From positions 62,001 through 126,000 of the forward strand of contig JAERTG010000162.1 of assembly GCA_016845065.1 (NCBI GenBank): a stretch of DNA of 64,000 nucleotides, given 5' to 3'. Origin of the DNA: Fidelibacterota bacterium. GTDB taxonomy: Bacteria; Fidelibacterota; UBA8477; JABMPR01. Shown here one piece after another: positions 26,291 to 35,933 of the stretch. The notes under the pieces were generated by a model. The model made no database searches and was not told where the DNA came from. It saw nothing but the letters and a program-made list of their open reading frames with translations. How positions within the stretch are numbered: the first letter of the stretch is position 1; each line of letters begins with the position of its first letter. A program made the position numbers and the translations under genes.

Positions 26291-26982
26291 TATGCTGGAT
26301 GCCTGACATATCTATCAAAGCGTTTATAAGTAAATCTGCTAAGGACGATAAACCAGATCAACAGGCTGGCGACTGAGAATATTTTATCTGAAATCGTGTA
26401 ATCAGTGCTCAAGACATCCAACAATATCAGGGTGGCACGCGTTGGGAATACATGGAAGAGGGGCGTGTCAAAAAGACGTAAATAGGCAAAAATGGGAAGA
26501 CTGATTAGTAGACCAACCCCCAGGGCTTTTACAAAGTAATCATTTACGTGTTGTGCCCTTGCAGCGAAGACCAGTCCAAAGAGTGTATAGATCAAAGCAC
26601 TCATTGTCGCTCCAAAGATGAACCAGAGTAGATCCTGACCTCCTACCGAGCCACCAAGCATGATGAGAAACGCAGAAAGCAAGGACAGGAAGAGAAAAGA
26701 CAATATCTTGGCAAGTAGGTATTCATGAAGTCTTAAAGGTGTGACGAACAGACTCTGGGTTAAGTTTTGTCCCCGTTCCAGGAGAACAATGGCACCAATA
26801 AAGAAAAATCCAAGTGCACAAATATCTGTAAAAAGAATGAGCGTAAGAGCTGGATGAACAAGGTTTTCAGGCAACAGTCGTAGGGTAATGATATAAAGAA
26901 CAGTCAAAACCAGGTAGGCATAATAAAAACCGTGCCTGAATTGGAAGCGAATATCCCGATCGATGGCTGCCAGCAACCTCAT
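26290..26982 (-). CDS. ABC-2-type exporter permease subunit
   Basis: The 230-residue protein has about six helices. It opens LLAAIDRDIRFQFRHGFYYAYL and contains LLERGQNLTQSLFVTPLRLHEYLLAK, matching the same conserved segment in its sister subunit. It likely pairs with the downstream permease to form a heterodimeric channel. Its start overlaps the ATPase stop by four bases and its stop overlaps the next start by one. Confidence 0.8.
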   Translation of the reverse strand: MRLLAAIDRDIRFQFRHGFYYAYLVLTVLYIITLRLLPENLVHPALTLILFTDICALGFFFIGAIVLLERGQNLTQSLFVTPLRLHEYLLAKILSFLFLSLLSAFLIMLGGSVGGQDLLWFIFGATMSALIYTLFGLVFAARAQHVNDYFVKALGVGLLISLPIFAYLRLFDTPLFHVFPTRATLILLDVLSTDYTISDKIFSVASLLIWFIVLSRFTYKRFDRYVRHPA

Positions 26983-27833
26983 TGGAGTGATCTCCCGGTA
27001 GTCTTGACAAATACATCCTCCAGACTGGCTTCCCTGCTATGCATTGTTTCAACATAATGTTTTGCTAAGATTCTCTGGAGGTTGTCATTTTTGCCAAGTT
27101 TGTCCATGGCTATGGAGCTTGTCTTCAGGCTGTCGCCATCACGATATTCAATATCCACGAATCGTTCACCATGTTGTAGCTTGAGGTCTCTTGGTGAATC
27201 AATCAGACTGACCTCACCATCCACTATGAAAGCGACCCGATCGCACAAGGTATCAGCAACATGCATATCGTGTGTCGTGATACATATAGTCTTGCCTTGT
27301 TCCTTCTCTGCGAGGATCAGGGCTTCCATTCTTCGGAGATTGACTGGATCCAGGCCAGCAGTAGGTTCATCGAGAAAGAGGAGTTGTGGGTTGTTTAACA
27401 GACTGCGGCAAAAATTCAAACGGACCTTCATCCCTTTTGAAAAATCACTAACACGGGTTTTGGCAGCATCATCCAGACCTACTGCAGCTAGGAGCTCAAG
27501 GGGATTCCTGGTTTTGCCACCATAGAACTGAGCAAAGAATTCAAGATTCTCCAAGGCTGAAAATTTTGAATACAAATTGGGTGTTTCAAAGGCAACACCA
27601 ATGGATTCATAGAATTCAGAGTTGAGTTGTTTAAGATCCAGACCATTGACCTTAACTGACCCCCTGTAGCTCTTCAAAACACCAATGAGAATCTTTTGAG
27701 TCGTGCTTTTTCCAGCCCCGCTGGGGCCAAGAAATCCAAAAATTTCACCGGGGTCAATATTGAAATTTAAACCCTTGAGCGTGTCGTGAGCGTTTGAGCC
27801 ATAGGCAAAATGAAGATCATTTACATGAATCAT
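26979..27833 (-). CDS. ABC exporter ATP-binding protein
   Basis: The 284-residue ATPase has Walker A GPSGAGKST, a Q-loop region (VAFETPNLYSKFSALENL), a signature of the FSKGM type used by many ABC-2 exporters, Walker B LLFLDEPTAGLDP and His in TTHDMHVAD. The C-terminal extension (about residues 215-284) is the regulatory tail common in this group. It is the first gene of the three-gene exporter. Drug, lipid or polysaccharide export are all possible. Confidence 0.92.
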   Translation of the reverse strand: MIHVNDLHFAYGSNAHDTLKGLNFNIDPGEIFGFLGPSGAGKSTTQKILIGVLKSYRGSVKVNGLDLKQLNSEFYESIGVAFETPNLYSKFSALENLEFFAQFYGGKTRNPLELLAAVGLDDAAKTRVSDFSKGMKVRLNFCRSLLNNPQLLFLDEPTAGLDPVNLRRMEALILAEKEQGKTICITTHDMHVADTLCDRVAFIVDGEVSLIDSPRDLKLQHGERFVDIEYRDGDSLKTSSIAMDKLGKNDNLQRILAKHYVETMHSREASLEDVFVKTTGRSLQ

Positions 27834-27854
27834 GAGGAGCGCCTCATTTTAAAT

Positions 27855-28694
27855 TCAATTGTTGTCTAAGAGTTGAATTCCTCGGGGTTCCAGCTTTATC
27901 AAACGTTTTTTATAGAGGGCTCCAATTGAACGCTTAAAGACTTTTTTGCTCAGACCGAATTCACGATAGATGACATCGGGGGGAGTTTTATCATTAAATG
28001 GCAGAAAGCCTTGTTGTTCTTTCAGTAAGGCCAGGATTTTTTGACTTGCTGCATCCATGTGCTGAACTCCAGGCTCCTGGAGTGTAAGATCAATCTTACC
28101 ATCTTCACGGATTTTCTTAATGTAGCCCTCAAGTTGTTGACCCTGTTGCAGGGGTTGGAAAACCTCATCCTTGAAAAGTAGGCCCCAATACGCATTCTCA
28201 ATGATGGTTTTGTAACCGAGGTCTGTACGATTTACAATAAACAAGTCAACCTTTTCACCAGCAGAAAAACGGGGGTTCTCATCACTTAAAAATTTATCCA
28301 GTTTTGTGCTGGCGGCGATGCGATTGCTTACGATGTCTAAATACGTGTGAACCACATAATGTCGACCCTTAAGGAGTTTGTGACTCTGCTCGCGAAAGGG
28401 AACCAGCAGATCCTTAGGCAACCCCCAATCCAGGAAAGCGCCCATTTCATTGTTGTCGATGACCTTCAAGCTGGCGAATTCCCCAACCATGGTCTTGGGT
28501 TTCATAGTGGAGGCGATAATCGTATCTGTGGAATCGAAGTAAACAAAAACCTCAAGCATGTCGTCTATTTTGGTACCTTCCGGGACTTCCCGTTTAGGGA
28601 GGAGAATATCCCCCAGCTCTTCACCATCAAGATAGATCCCAAAGTCTACTTCACGCATGACGTGAAGTGTATTCATTCTTCCGATTTGAGACAT
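27855..28694 (-). CDS. CvfB-like S1-domain RNA-binding protein
   Basis: The 279-residue protein begins VMREVDFGIYLDGE, then has GDILLPKREVPEGTKIDDMLEVFVYFDS, matching the first S1-like unit of CvfB/YitL proteins. Two further S1-like units follow (GAFLDWGLPKDLLVPF; YWGLLFKDEVFQPLQQGQ), then a winged helix at the C-terminus (LPFNDKTPPDVIYREFGLSK). CvfB binds RNA and affects virulence-gene expression in staphylococci; the role here is not known. It stands between the ABC exporter and dtd in the same orientation. Confidence 0.88.
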   Translation of the reverse strand: MSQIGRMNTLHVMREVDFGIYLDGEELGDILLPKREVPEGTKIDDMLEVFVYFDSTDTIIASTMKPKTMVGEFASLKVIDNNEMGAFLDWGLPKDLLVPFREQSHKLLKGRHYVVHTYLDIVSNRIAASTKLDKFLSDENPRFSAGEKVDLFIVNRTDLGYKTIIENAYWGLLFKDEVFQPLQQGQQLEGYIKKIREDGKIDLTLQEPGVQHMDAASQKILALLKEQQGFLPFNDKTPPDVIYREFGLSKKVFKRSIGALYKKRLIKLEPRGIQLLDNN

Positions 28695-28804
28695 AGAAAC
28701 CTTTCTGTAATTGTGGACGAAGTTAAGGATGGGGTAATGGGATGAAACTGGAAAAGGGTAGATGTGGCGACTTCTCTGTAGCCGGTAAACTAATTCAGGA
28801 TTAC

Positions 28805-29266
28805 TTATGACTGTCGGGGATATTTAACGGAACTGTCCATAACCAGTGTAACAGGTCCTTCATTCACGATTTTAACCTGCATCTCAGCTCCAAATTCACC
28901 CTTTTCAACCTCAATCCCCTGGTGCCATAGCTGGTCCATAAAATGCTCATAAAGCGGGATGGCTTTTTCTGGTCGTGCTGCTTTGGTGAAACCTGGTCTA
29001 CGCCCTCGTTTATAGCCAGCCAGCAGAGTGAACTGGGAAACAACCAGGGCTTTCCCTTCAACATCCTTGATGGATAAATTCATTTTTTCATTTTCATCTT
29101 CAAAGACTCGTAGGCCGACTATTTTTTCAGCTAGCCAGTCAGCATCTTGGTGGGAATCCTCGTCTGCAACTCCTAGCAGAATGACATAACCCCTGCCAAT
29201 TTTGCCTCTGCTACGACCAGATATTATTACTTCCCCACTGCTGACTCTTTGAATTACGGCGATCAT
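28805..29266 (-). CDS. dtd: D-aminoacyl-tRNA deacylase
   Basis: The 153-residue protein is full length for the family. It hydrolyses D-amino acids mischarged on tRNA. Diagnostic motifs are VIQRVSSGEV at the start, LVVSQFTLLA with the catalytic-site SQxT, and VNEGPVT, a variant of the usual NxGPVT. It begins four bases after the stop of dnaE and is probably translated from the same message. Confidence 0.95.
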   Translation of the reverse strand: MIAVIQRVSSGEVIISGRSRGKIGRGYVILLGVADEDSHQDADWLAEKIVGLRVFEDENEKMNLSIKDVEGKALVVSQFTLLAGYKRGRRPGFTKAARPEKAIPLYEHFMDQLWHQGIEVEKGEFGAEMQVKIVNEGPVTLVMDSSVKYPRQS

Positions 29267-29270
29267 AGGA

Positions 29271-32200
29271 CTATTTCAGCCAGACATTCTCCTGGCCAAA
29301 AGATTCTCTTAAAGTTCTCATGAATCCTCTGTTGGCTGAAACCCGAGTACTTCTGGCCATCATGACACGTTCTCGCTTATCTCCCTCTCGAAGATGGAAA
29401 ATGAGAGTACAAGCGCCAGAATATCGTTTTGCGAGCACTTGGGTCTCATCCAGGACGTTCCCAGTGAGCAGACCTGGGTCAAAAGCGATATGAACTTCCC
29501 GGGCGTATTCATTTTGTCCCTCTTCAAGGGGGATCACCTTGTTCACCAGAACCTTCAAATCGTCATCACTTCTCTTCGAAATCCGACCTTCCATATAAAC
29601 TCTGGAATCATTGGCGATATATTCTTTGTATTTGGTGAATGCATCTGAAAAAGCCAGAGCTTCGATTGAGCCGTCTAAACCATTCAGGGTGAAAAAGGAC
29701 ATCTGATTATTGCGTTTATCGTAATGAATTTTCATTCCGGAAATAATACCGCCAATGCGTACATCCTGCTCATCGCGGGTTGCAGTCAAATCAATGAGAT
29801 CCACATTGGAGAATGCATTGATTTCACTTTCAAATCCATGTAGAGGATGACCTGTAAGATAGAATCCAATATATTCCCGCTCACGATTGAGCATATCCAT
29901 ATTGTTCCAGACTGGCGCATCGCTGAGTTCAGGCTCGCGAATCATGGCTGAATCACCGCCACCTCCAAACAGATCGGTCTGGTTGGTGTTTTTCAGAGTT
30001 TGAACTCGTTGGCCGTGATAAACAGCATCTTCAACACTGAGGAACTTTTCCCAACGAGTTCCTGGGAGTGAATCCATAGCACCGCTACCGACCAGGGCTT
30101 CAACCACGCCCTTATTGGTGTTTTGAGAGTCCACGCGAGAACAGAAATCAAAGATGGATTCAAAAGGACCATTGTCTATGCGTTCCTGCATAATGACTTC
30201 AGCTGCTTTGAAACCCACCTTCTTGATGGCATTAAGGCCGTAAACAATGCTATTGTCTTCACCGGGTGCAAAATGAACCATACTGGAGTTAACATCAGGT
30301 GGAATCACTTTTATACCAAGCTTGCGACATTCTGCGAGGAGCATCTGGATTTTTTCAGTATTGTCTTTTTCTGAGCTCATATTCGCAGCCAGAAATTCAA
30401 CAGGATAATGGGTCTTCAGGTAGGCCGTTTGATAGGCAATGACCGAATAGGCCGCTGAGTGACTTTTATTAAAACCGTATTCTGCAAACTTTTCTATCAA
30501 ATCCCATATTTTGCTGGCGAGCTTCTCATTGATATCGTTTTTACGAGCACCGGAAATAAACTCTTCCTTCATCTCATCCATGAGTGATTTGATTTTCTTT
30601 CCCATAGCCCGGCGCATTAAATCAGCTTTTGAGAGCGAGAATCCGGCGATAACAGACCCCAACTGCATGACCTGCTCCTGATAAACAATAATCCCGTAGG
30701 TTTCCTTTAATATCTCTTCCATCAAGGGATGCAATGAGGTGACTTTTTGCTCACCGTGCTTACGAGCAATAAAGTCATTGATATTGCCCATGGGGCCAGG
30801 ACGATACAGGGCATTCATGGCAAACAAATCTTCAAGAACGGTTGGCTTGAGCTTTTTGAGATACTCTCGCATTCCAGTTGATTCAAACTGGAAGAGACCA
30901 ATAGTTAGACCATCTGCAAAGAGTTTGTAAACCGCAGGATCATCCATTGGGATGGCTGCAATATCAATTTCCACACCATGGAATTTCTTGATCAGTTCAA
31001 CGGCTTCCTGGATAACAGTCAAGGTTCTTAAGCCAAGGAAGTCGAACTTGATAAGCCCGACATCTTCCAGGGCTTTCATATCATATTGGCTGGTTACTGA
31101 GCCGTCCTTTGCGGACTTGTAAAGTGGTACATAATCGGTGAGCTTTCCTGGAGCGATGACCAGACCTGCAGCGTGCTTACCAGCATTACGATTCATGCCT
31201 TCCAACACTTCCGAATAGTCAAACAACTGAGTGTGAACTTCATCAAGCTCCGACGCCTGTTTCAGTTCAGGACTTTTCTTCAAAGCCTGGGGCAACTTGA
31301 TGCCTAACTCCTCAGGAACCAGTTTGGCAATACGATCTGTCTCCTTGATGGGGACTTCCAGTACGCGACCTACATCTCGTATGACTGCTCGAGCCTTCAA
31401 TTTGTTAAAGGTGATGATCTGGGTGACTGACTCATGTCCAAAGCGATCACGCATATAGTCGATCACCTCTTCACGTCTATCATAACAAAAATCAATATCG
31501 ATGTCGGGCATACTTACACGATCAGGATTCAGAAAACGCTCAAAGAGTAAGTCATATTGAAGTGGATCAAGATCGGTAATACCCAATGAATATGCCACCA
31601 GACTCCCTGCAGCTGATCCACGACCCGGTCCAACAGGGATATTTTCTTTTTTGGCATAATTCACAAAATCATGGGTGATTAGAAAGTATCCCGGGAAGCC
31701 CATTTTTTTTATTACATCCAGCTCGTATTCCAGACGTTCCTTGTAACGGGTGTCTATTTGCTTGACCCGGCGTTCCATCCCTTCCCATGTGATTGCATCG
31801 AGATGGCCATTCAGTGAGCGACCTTCGGGAATGGGAAATTCAGGCATATGGTTTACACCGGTTTCCAGCTTGAACTGACACATTTCATTAATACGAAGTG
31901 TGTTCTCAATGGCCTCAGGAACGTCTTTAAATAATTCGACCATTTGTTCAGCACTTTTTATATAGATGTCCTTGGTATCGTACTTCATGCGATTTGTGTC
32001 GCTGACATATTTACCACGACCAATACAGATCAAGGCATCATGCGCCTTGTGATGTTCGGCGCTGACATAGTGAGCATCATTGGTTGCAACCAGGGGAATT
32101 CCTGTATCCTTTGAGACCTTTTGAATGACTTCCCGGGCAATAGCCTCTCGTTCAAATTCACGACCTTCAAGGGTGAAATGTCTCTGCATTTCCAGGAAGA

Positions 32201-32714
32201 AATTTCCCCTGCCAAAAATTTCATCATACTCGATGGCCTGCTCTTTTGCCCGATCATAATCTCCACGGCTGGCGTGGTAGGTGACCTGTCCACTTAGGCA
32301 GGCGGATGTCGCCACCAAGCCTTCAGAATGTTTTCTTAAAAGATCCTTATCAACACGCGGAACGAAGTAGAAACCATCCTGATATGCCATGGAGGTCAAT
32401 TTCATGAGGTTACGATAACCCGTGTTATTTTTGGCCAATAAAACCAGGTGGTAAGCTCTCTTCCCTTCAGTAGGCATACGTTTTTCTGTATGGATGCCTG
32501 GAGCGACATAAGCTTCCATGCCCAAGATGGGTTTGATATTGGCTTTAGTAGCCGCCTTATAAAACTCTACGGCACCAAACATGTTGCCATGATCAGTCAA
32601 GGCGAAACTCTTCATCTCAAGTTCAGAAACTTTTGATATGATTTGATCTATACGAGCAGCGCCGTCCAGAAGCGAGTAATGGGAATGATTATGAAGGTGA
32701 ACGAATTCAGCCAC
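29271..32714 (-). CDS. dnaE: DNA polymerase III subunit alpha
   Basis: The 1147-residue replicative polymerase has an N-terminal PHP domain (FVHLHNHSHYSLLDGA, LTDHGNMFGAVEFYKAA), the catalytic palm with the acidic motif MPDIDIDF near residues 400-408, GPGRGSAAGSLVAY, and the fingers YRPGPMGNI followed by GIIVYQEQVMQL. A helix-hairpin-helix follows, and then an OB fold (VRIGGIISGMKIHYDK). The length is normal for DnaE1. The UbiA prenyltransferase gene lies 38 bases upstream and dtd four bases downstream. Confidence 0.97.
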   Translation of the reverse strand: MAEFVHLHNHSHYSLLDGAARIDQIISKVSELEMKSFALTDHGNMFGAVEFYKAATKANIKPILGMEAYVAPGIHTEKRMPTEGKRAYHLVLLAKNNTGYRNLMKLTSMAYQDGFYFVPRVDKDLLRKHSEGLVATSACLSGQVTYHASRGDYDRAKEQAIEYDEIFGRGNFFLEMQRHFTLEGREFEREAIAREVIQKVSKDTGIPLVATNDAHYVSAEHHKAHDALICIGRGKYVSDTNRMKYDTKDIYIKSAEQMVELFKDVPEAIENTLRINEMCQFKLETGVNHMPEFPIPEGRSLNGHLDAITWEGMERRVKQIDTRYKERLEYELDVIKKMGFPGYFLITHDFVNYAKKENIPVGPGRGSAAGSLVAYSLGITDLDPLQYDLLFERFLNPDRVSMPDIDIDFCYDRREEVIDYMRDRFGHESVTQIITFNKLKARAVIRDVGRVLEVPIKETDRIAKLVPEELGIKLPQALKKSPELKQASELDEVHTQLFDYSEVLEGMNRNAGKHAAGLVIAPGKLTDYVPLYKSAKDGSVTSQYDMKALEDVGLIKFDFLGLRTLTVIQEAVELIKKFHGVEIDIAAIPMDDPAVYKLFADGLTIGLFQFESTGMREYLKKLKPTVLEDLFAMNALYRPGPMGNINDFIARKHGEQKVTSLHPLMEEILKETYGIIVYQEQVMQLGSVIAGFSLSKADLMRRAMGKKIKSLMDEMKEEFISGARKNDINEKLASKIWDLIEKFAEYGFNKSHSAAYSVIAYQTAYLKTHYPVEFLAANMSSEKDNTEKIQMLLAECRKLGIKVIPPDVNSSMVHFAPGEDNSIVYGLNAIKKVGFKAAEVIMQERIDNGPFESIFDFCSRVDSQNTNKGVVEALVGSGAMDSLPGTRWEKFLSVEDAVYHGQRVQTLKNTNQTDLFGGGGDSAMIREPELSDAPVWNNMDMLNREREYIGFYLTGHPLHGFESEINAFSNVDLIDLTATRDEQDVRIGGIISGMKIHYDKRNNQMSFFTLNGLDGSIEALAFSDAFTKYKEYIANDSRVYMEGRISKRSDDDLKVLVNKVIPLEEGQNEYAREVHIAFDPGLLTGNVLDETQVLAKRYSGACTLIFHLREGDKRERVMMARSTRVSANRGFMRTLRESFGQENVWLK

Positions 32715-32752
32715 GGTGTATCCTTATAGTGATTCCCCGGAGGGAAAAGCAG

Positions 32753-33586
32753 TTAAAAAGTCTGGCCGAAATATAGAGCGGCGAGACCCACAAAAATATC
32801 GAGTTTTAAAAACAATTGTACTCTGGAGTAATTTTTTTTGATGGGTTGCTTCCACAGAATAAAAGCGAATAACAACAAGGGGAAATTTATTCCCAATAAA
32901 ACTATCCAAAGATAGACTTGGTTGTAGATACCCAGAGCATAGGGTAATAGATCAATAAATACAAAAAACACCATGAGAATAATGACAAAATTCAGGGTTT
33001 TAATTTCCCCCCATACTAATGGCAGCGTGCGTGCTTCATCACGTGCGTCACCATCCATGTCCTCCAGATCTTTGACTATTTCTCGGATGAGAGTAAAGCC
33101 AAAGGCCAGGGCAGCCATCACCAGAGTTGGCTGAATATTTTCAAATGCTGCACCCACATATATGAAAGCCAATCCAAGCATAAATGAAACAGTCAAATTT
33201 CCAACAAGAGGTGTTCGCTTAAAGCAGGCGCTGTAAGCAATGAGTGTTGGGATGGAAATTGGACCTGCAATAATGAAGGTTCCCAATGAAATCAGTCCAG
33301 AAAATACTAATCCAGCCGTAAAAAGAACAATGAGATAGATGCGGGCCTGGCCCACGGTCAATGCGCCAGATGGTAGTGGGCGATCAGGTCTGTTTATGCG
33401 ATCAATTTCCAGGTCATAAATATCATTTATGATGTTTCCGCCAGCATTAATAGTGACCACCGATAAAATTAGCATGATGAGGATTTGCATCTGATCCATT
33501 TCACCTAAAAAGGCAGTGGTGAGAACAACCGCAAGCATAGCTTGGAGTAAATTCAAAGGTCGGAGAATAATGATCCAGGGAAGCAT
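32753..33586 (-). CDS. UbiA-family prenyltransferase, geranylgeranylglyceryl-phosphate geranylgeranyltransferase-like
   Basis: The 277-residue membrane protein has about eight or nine helices and both Asp-rich motifs of the UbiA superfamily: NDIYDLEIDRINRP in the first half and KDLEDMDGDARD in the second. INRPDRPLPSG after the first motif is typical of digeranylgeranylglyceryl phosphate synthases, which attach the second isoprenoid chain in archaeal ether lipids. FCB-group bacteria have been reported to carry such genes. Other UbiA substrates (menaquinone or haem precursors) cannot be excluded from sequence alone. It lies upstream of dnaE on the same strand. Confidence 0.8.
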   Translation of the reverse strand: MLPWIIILRPLNLLQAMLAVVLTTAFLGEMDQMQILIMLILSVVTINAGGNIINDIYDLEIDRINRPDRPLPSGALTVGQARIYLIVLFTAGLVFSGLISLGTFIIAGPISIPTLIAYSACFKRTPLVGNLTVSFMLGLAFIYVGAAFENIQPTLVMAALAFGFTLIREIVKDLEDMDGDARDEARTLPLVWGEIKTLNFVIILMVFFVFIDLLPYALGIYNQVYLWIVLLGINFPLLLFAFILWKQPIKKNYSRVQLFLKLDIFVGLAALYFGQTF

Positions 33587-33743
33587 GTCTGAAACTAAAC
33601 CAGAAGCAGACGGGATGAAGTGAAAAGGGTCAGACTGAGTTTTGAATCATAGAAGCCCCTTGCGAAAAATGCAAGCCATCATAATTTCCACCATTCAAAG
33701 TTTCAAAATCAATTGCAGATTCGAACAATAGGGGTGAATATTT

Positions 33744-35093
33744 ATGAAGATTGATAACATAGAACTTTATTATGTGAAAATACCTCTGGAAGCAAGTAAA
33801 CCTGGGTTTTTTGCCCAACCCGCTTTCTTCGAGCCAAGTTGGATACCTGGATTTAGGCAATCCGAAGTCAGGTTTTACCTATTGAAGCTAAGTACAGATT
33901 CTGGTCTGGATGGTGTTGCTGCAATGGTGGGCATGGGGCCTGAGCGAATAGGTCTCGGCTCAATTTTGGGAAACTATCTGATGGGTCTTAATCCCCTTGA
34001 TATTGGTTTGATGAATCAACGGATTCAGGAATTTTCTTACATCGGTATGCGGAATGGCTGGATCGATGGAGCCATCTGGGACATTATCGGAAAAAGTCGG
34101 AATGAACCTCTTTGGAAAGTTTTAGGGGGCAGTGGTGGATATGTGTCGCCCTATATGTCCACTGGTGCCAATCATGGTCACGATGAGGGCAAGAGTCGAG
34201 AACTCAGCTCCTGGGCCCAAAATCAGGGGTATAAGGGCATCAAATTGCGTGTGAAGGGTGAAGACACCAGGAAGATGGTGGATTTTGTCGGTGCCGCTCG
34301 TGATCAAGTAGGTTCTGATATGAAAATCATGGTGGATGCCAACCAGGGATGGCCAGTAGATCTCATAGATGAAACGCCTAAATGGGATATTGAAATGGCT
34401 TTGAATTTTGCTCAGGGGCTGGAACCACACCACGTCTACTGGCTGGAGGAGCCCTTAAACAGAGGGAATTTTGAAGGGTTGGCAGAACTACGCAGTAAGA
34501 CTAAAACGCCGATTGCAGGGGGCGAATTAAACTCAACCTGGAGAGACTATAGAGCCATGCTGGACCTTGGTAGTCTAGATATTTATCAGCCGGATGCTGT
34601 CATGGCCGGTGGCACCTACGCTGGTGGTATATCTAACGTTTATTGGCTGATTAAAGAGATTCAAAAACACAACCTGGAGAATCCAGAGGAGAAAATAAAA
34701 TTTTGTCCACATACCTGGACCACGGGACTCGGATTCGCTATTGCGCTGCAGCTAGTAGGTGTTATTCCCACGTCAGAACGCAGTCTTTTGGAGTATCCCC
34801 TGGAGGGAAACTGGACAGTTGAAGCCTGGGCTCGATTTATCAAAGGTGGGTTCCCCCGCGATTCGGAAGGCAGGATAAAAATCCCCGACGGCCCTGGCCT
34901 GGGTGTTGAAATTGACTGGGATGTGATCCGACGTTTTGGAAAGAGAATTTATAAAGGGACCTCGGCCTCAGTAGGTATAAGTGCATTGAAGGATCGTGGG
35001 TTTAAGCAGGCGATGTATTTAAAGAAGAAAAAGCGTGAGCAATTTATACGTTCTGCTGCAGCAGAATTCAAAATACCGGAAGCCCCTTTTTGA
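33744..35093 (+). CDS. Mandelate racemase/muconate-lactonizing enzyme family protein
   Basis: The 449-residue protein is an enolase-superfamily enzyme. The N-terminal lid domain is followed by a TIM-like barrel with KGIKLRVKG carrying the catalytic Lys, metal ligands Asp in IMVDANQGWP and Glu in WLEEPLNRG, Glu in AGGELNST, and a late His in CPHTWTTG. These residues abstract a proton alpha to a carboxylate; sugar-acid dehydration is the commonest activity. It is longer than usual (370-420) because of a basic C-terminal tail. Gene order gives no substrate clue. The ribosome site (AGGGGTG) lies upstream of the ATG. Confidence 0.85.
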   Translation: MKIDNIELYYVKIPLEASKPGFFAQPAFFEPSWIPGFRQSEVRFYLLKLSTDSGLDGVAAMVGMGPERIGLGSILGNYLMGLNPLDIGLMNQRIQEFSYIGMRNGWIDGAIWDIIGKSRNEPLWKVLGGSGGYVSPYMSTGANHGHDEGKSRELSSWAQNQGYKGIKLRVKGEDTRKMVDFVGAARDQVGSDMKIMVDANQGWPVDLIDETPKWDIEMALNFAQGLEPHHVYWLEEPLNRGNFEGLAELRSKTKTPIAGGELNSTWRDYRAMLDLGSLDIYQPDAVMAGGTYAGGISNVYWLIKEIQKHNLENPEEKIKFCPHTWTTGLGFAIALQLVGVIPTSERSLLEYPLEGNWTVEAWARFIKGGFPRDSEGRIKIPDGPGLGVEIDWDVIRRFGKRIYKGTSASVGISALKDRGFKQAMYLKKKKREQFIRSAAAEFKIPEAPF

Positions 35094-35117
35094 TGAATGA
35101 AATGACAAAGGTAGAAA

Positions 35118-35921
35118 ATGAGAGATTATAAAAAATACACACAGGCCAATCGTGATGCCTGGAATGAAGCCATGCCATATCACCAAAAATCCAATGTTGA
35201 TAAATGGGATTTGGCCTTCTCAGAAAAGAATTTTTCTGTTATAAAAGAGCCTGAGCTCTCACTGATTGATTCCATGGATATTCAGGGACAGAGTATTGCC
35301 CATGTCTGCTGCAACAATGGTGTGGAATTGATGTCGCTTAAAAATATGGGTGCCGGAGAATGTGTTGGGTTTGATATTTCCGATGAAGCGATACAGGAAG
35401 CACAGGGTAGAGCAGATAAAATGGGGATAGATTGTACATTTGTTCAAACGGATGTTTATGAGATTTCTGAAAAATATCACGGGTCATTTGATATTGTCTA
35501 TATAAGTATTGGTTGTCTGGGTTGGATGCCGGCTATTCAGCGCTTTTTTGGCAAGGTGGCGGCACTGCTCAACGAAAATGGGGAGCTGTTTATCCACGAA
35601 TCGCATCCTTTTTCCGAGATGCTCCCTTCAGACGATCTGGAAGATATGGATCCCATGAAAATTATTGAACCCTATTTTAAGCAGGACCCATATGTTGATA
35701 ATGATGGCATTGATTATGTTGGAAAAACAACTTATAAATCAAAAACCATGTATTGGTTTGTCTGGACACTCTCAGATATCCTGATGGGAATTATTGAAAA
35801 CGGGATGAAAGTTAGACATTTCTCTGAGTATCCGGATGATATATCAACGCTGCATGGTAAGAATCAAGAGACCGGCCCCGATATCCCCCTCAGTTACATT
35901 TTGATTGCTGAGAAGGAATAA
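35118..35921 (+). CDS. Class I SAM-dependent methyltransferase
   Basis: The 267-residue protein has motif I variant VCCNNGVELMSLKNMG (the usual glycine-rich loop is partly replaced), followed by GFDISDEAIQEAQ, the acidic end of beta-2, and IVYISIGCLGWMP at motif IV. It resembles small-molecule methyltransferases. AAAGGTAG precedes the ATG. It sits 25 bases after the enolase-superfamily gene and 12 bases before an ICMT-like membrane methyltransferase. The substrate is unknown. Confidence 0.82.
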   Translation: MRDYKKYTQANRDAWNEAMPYHQKSNVDKWDLAFSEKNFSVIKEPELSLIDSMDIQGQSIAHVCCNNGVELMSLKNMGAGECVGFDISDEAIQEAQGRADKMGIDCTFVQTDVYEISEKYHGSFDIVYISIGCLGWMPAIQRFFGKVAALLNENGELFIHESHPFSEMLPSDDLEDMDPMKIIEPYFKQDPYVDNDGIDYVGKTTYKSKTMYWFVWTLSDILMGIIENGMKVRHFSEYPDDISTLHGKNQETGPDIPLSYILIAEKE

Positions 35922-35933
35922 AGTGAAGGCATT

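Noticed and set aside
27082-27525. Open frame of 147 codons on the plus strand
   Set aside because: It lies wholly opposite the ABC exporter ATPase gene and is a shadow of its codon pattern (Ser/Arg-rich).
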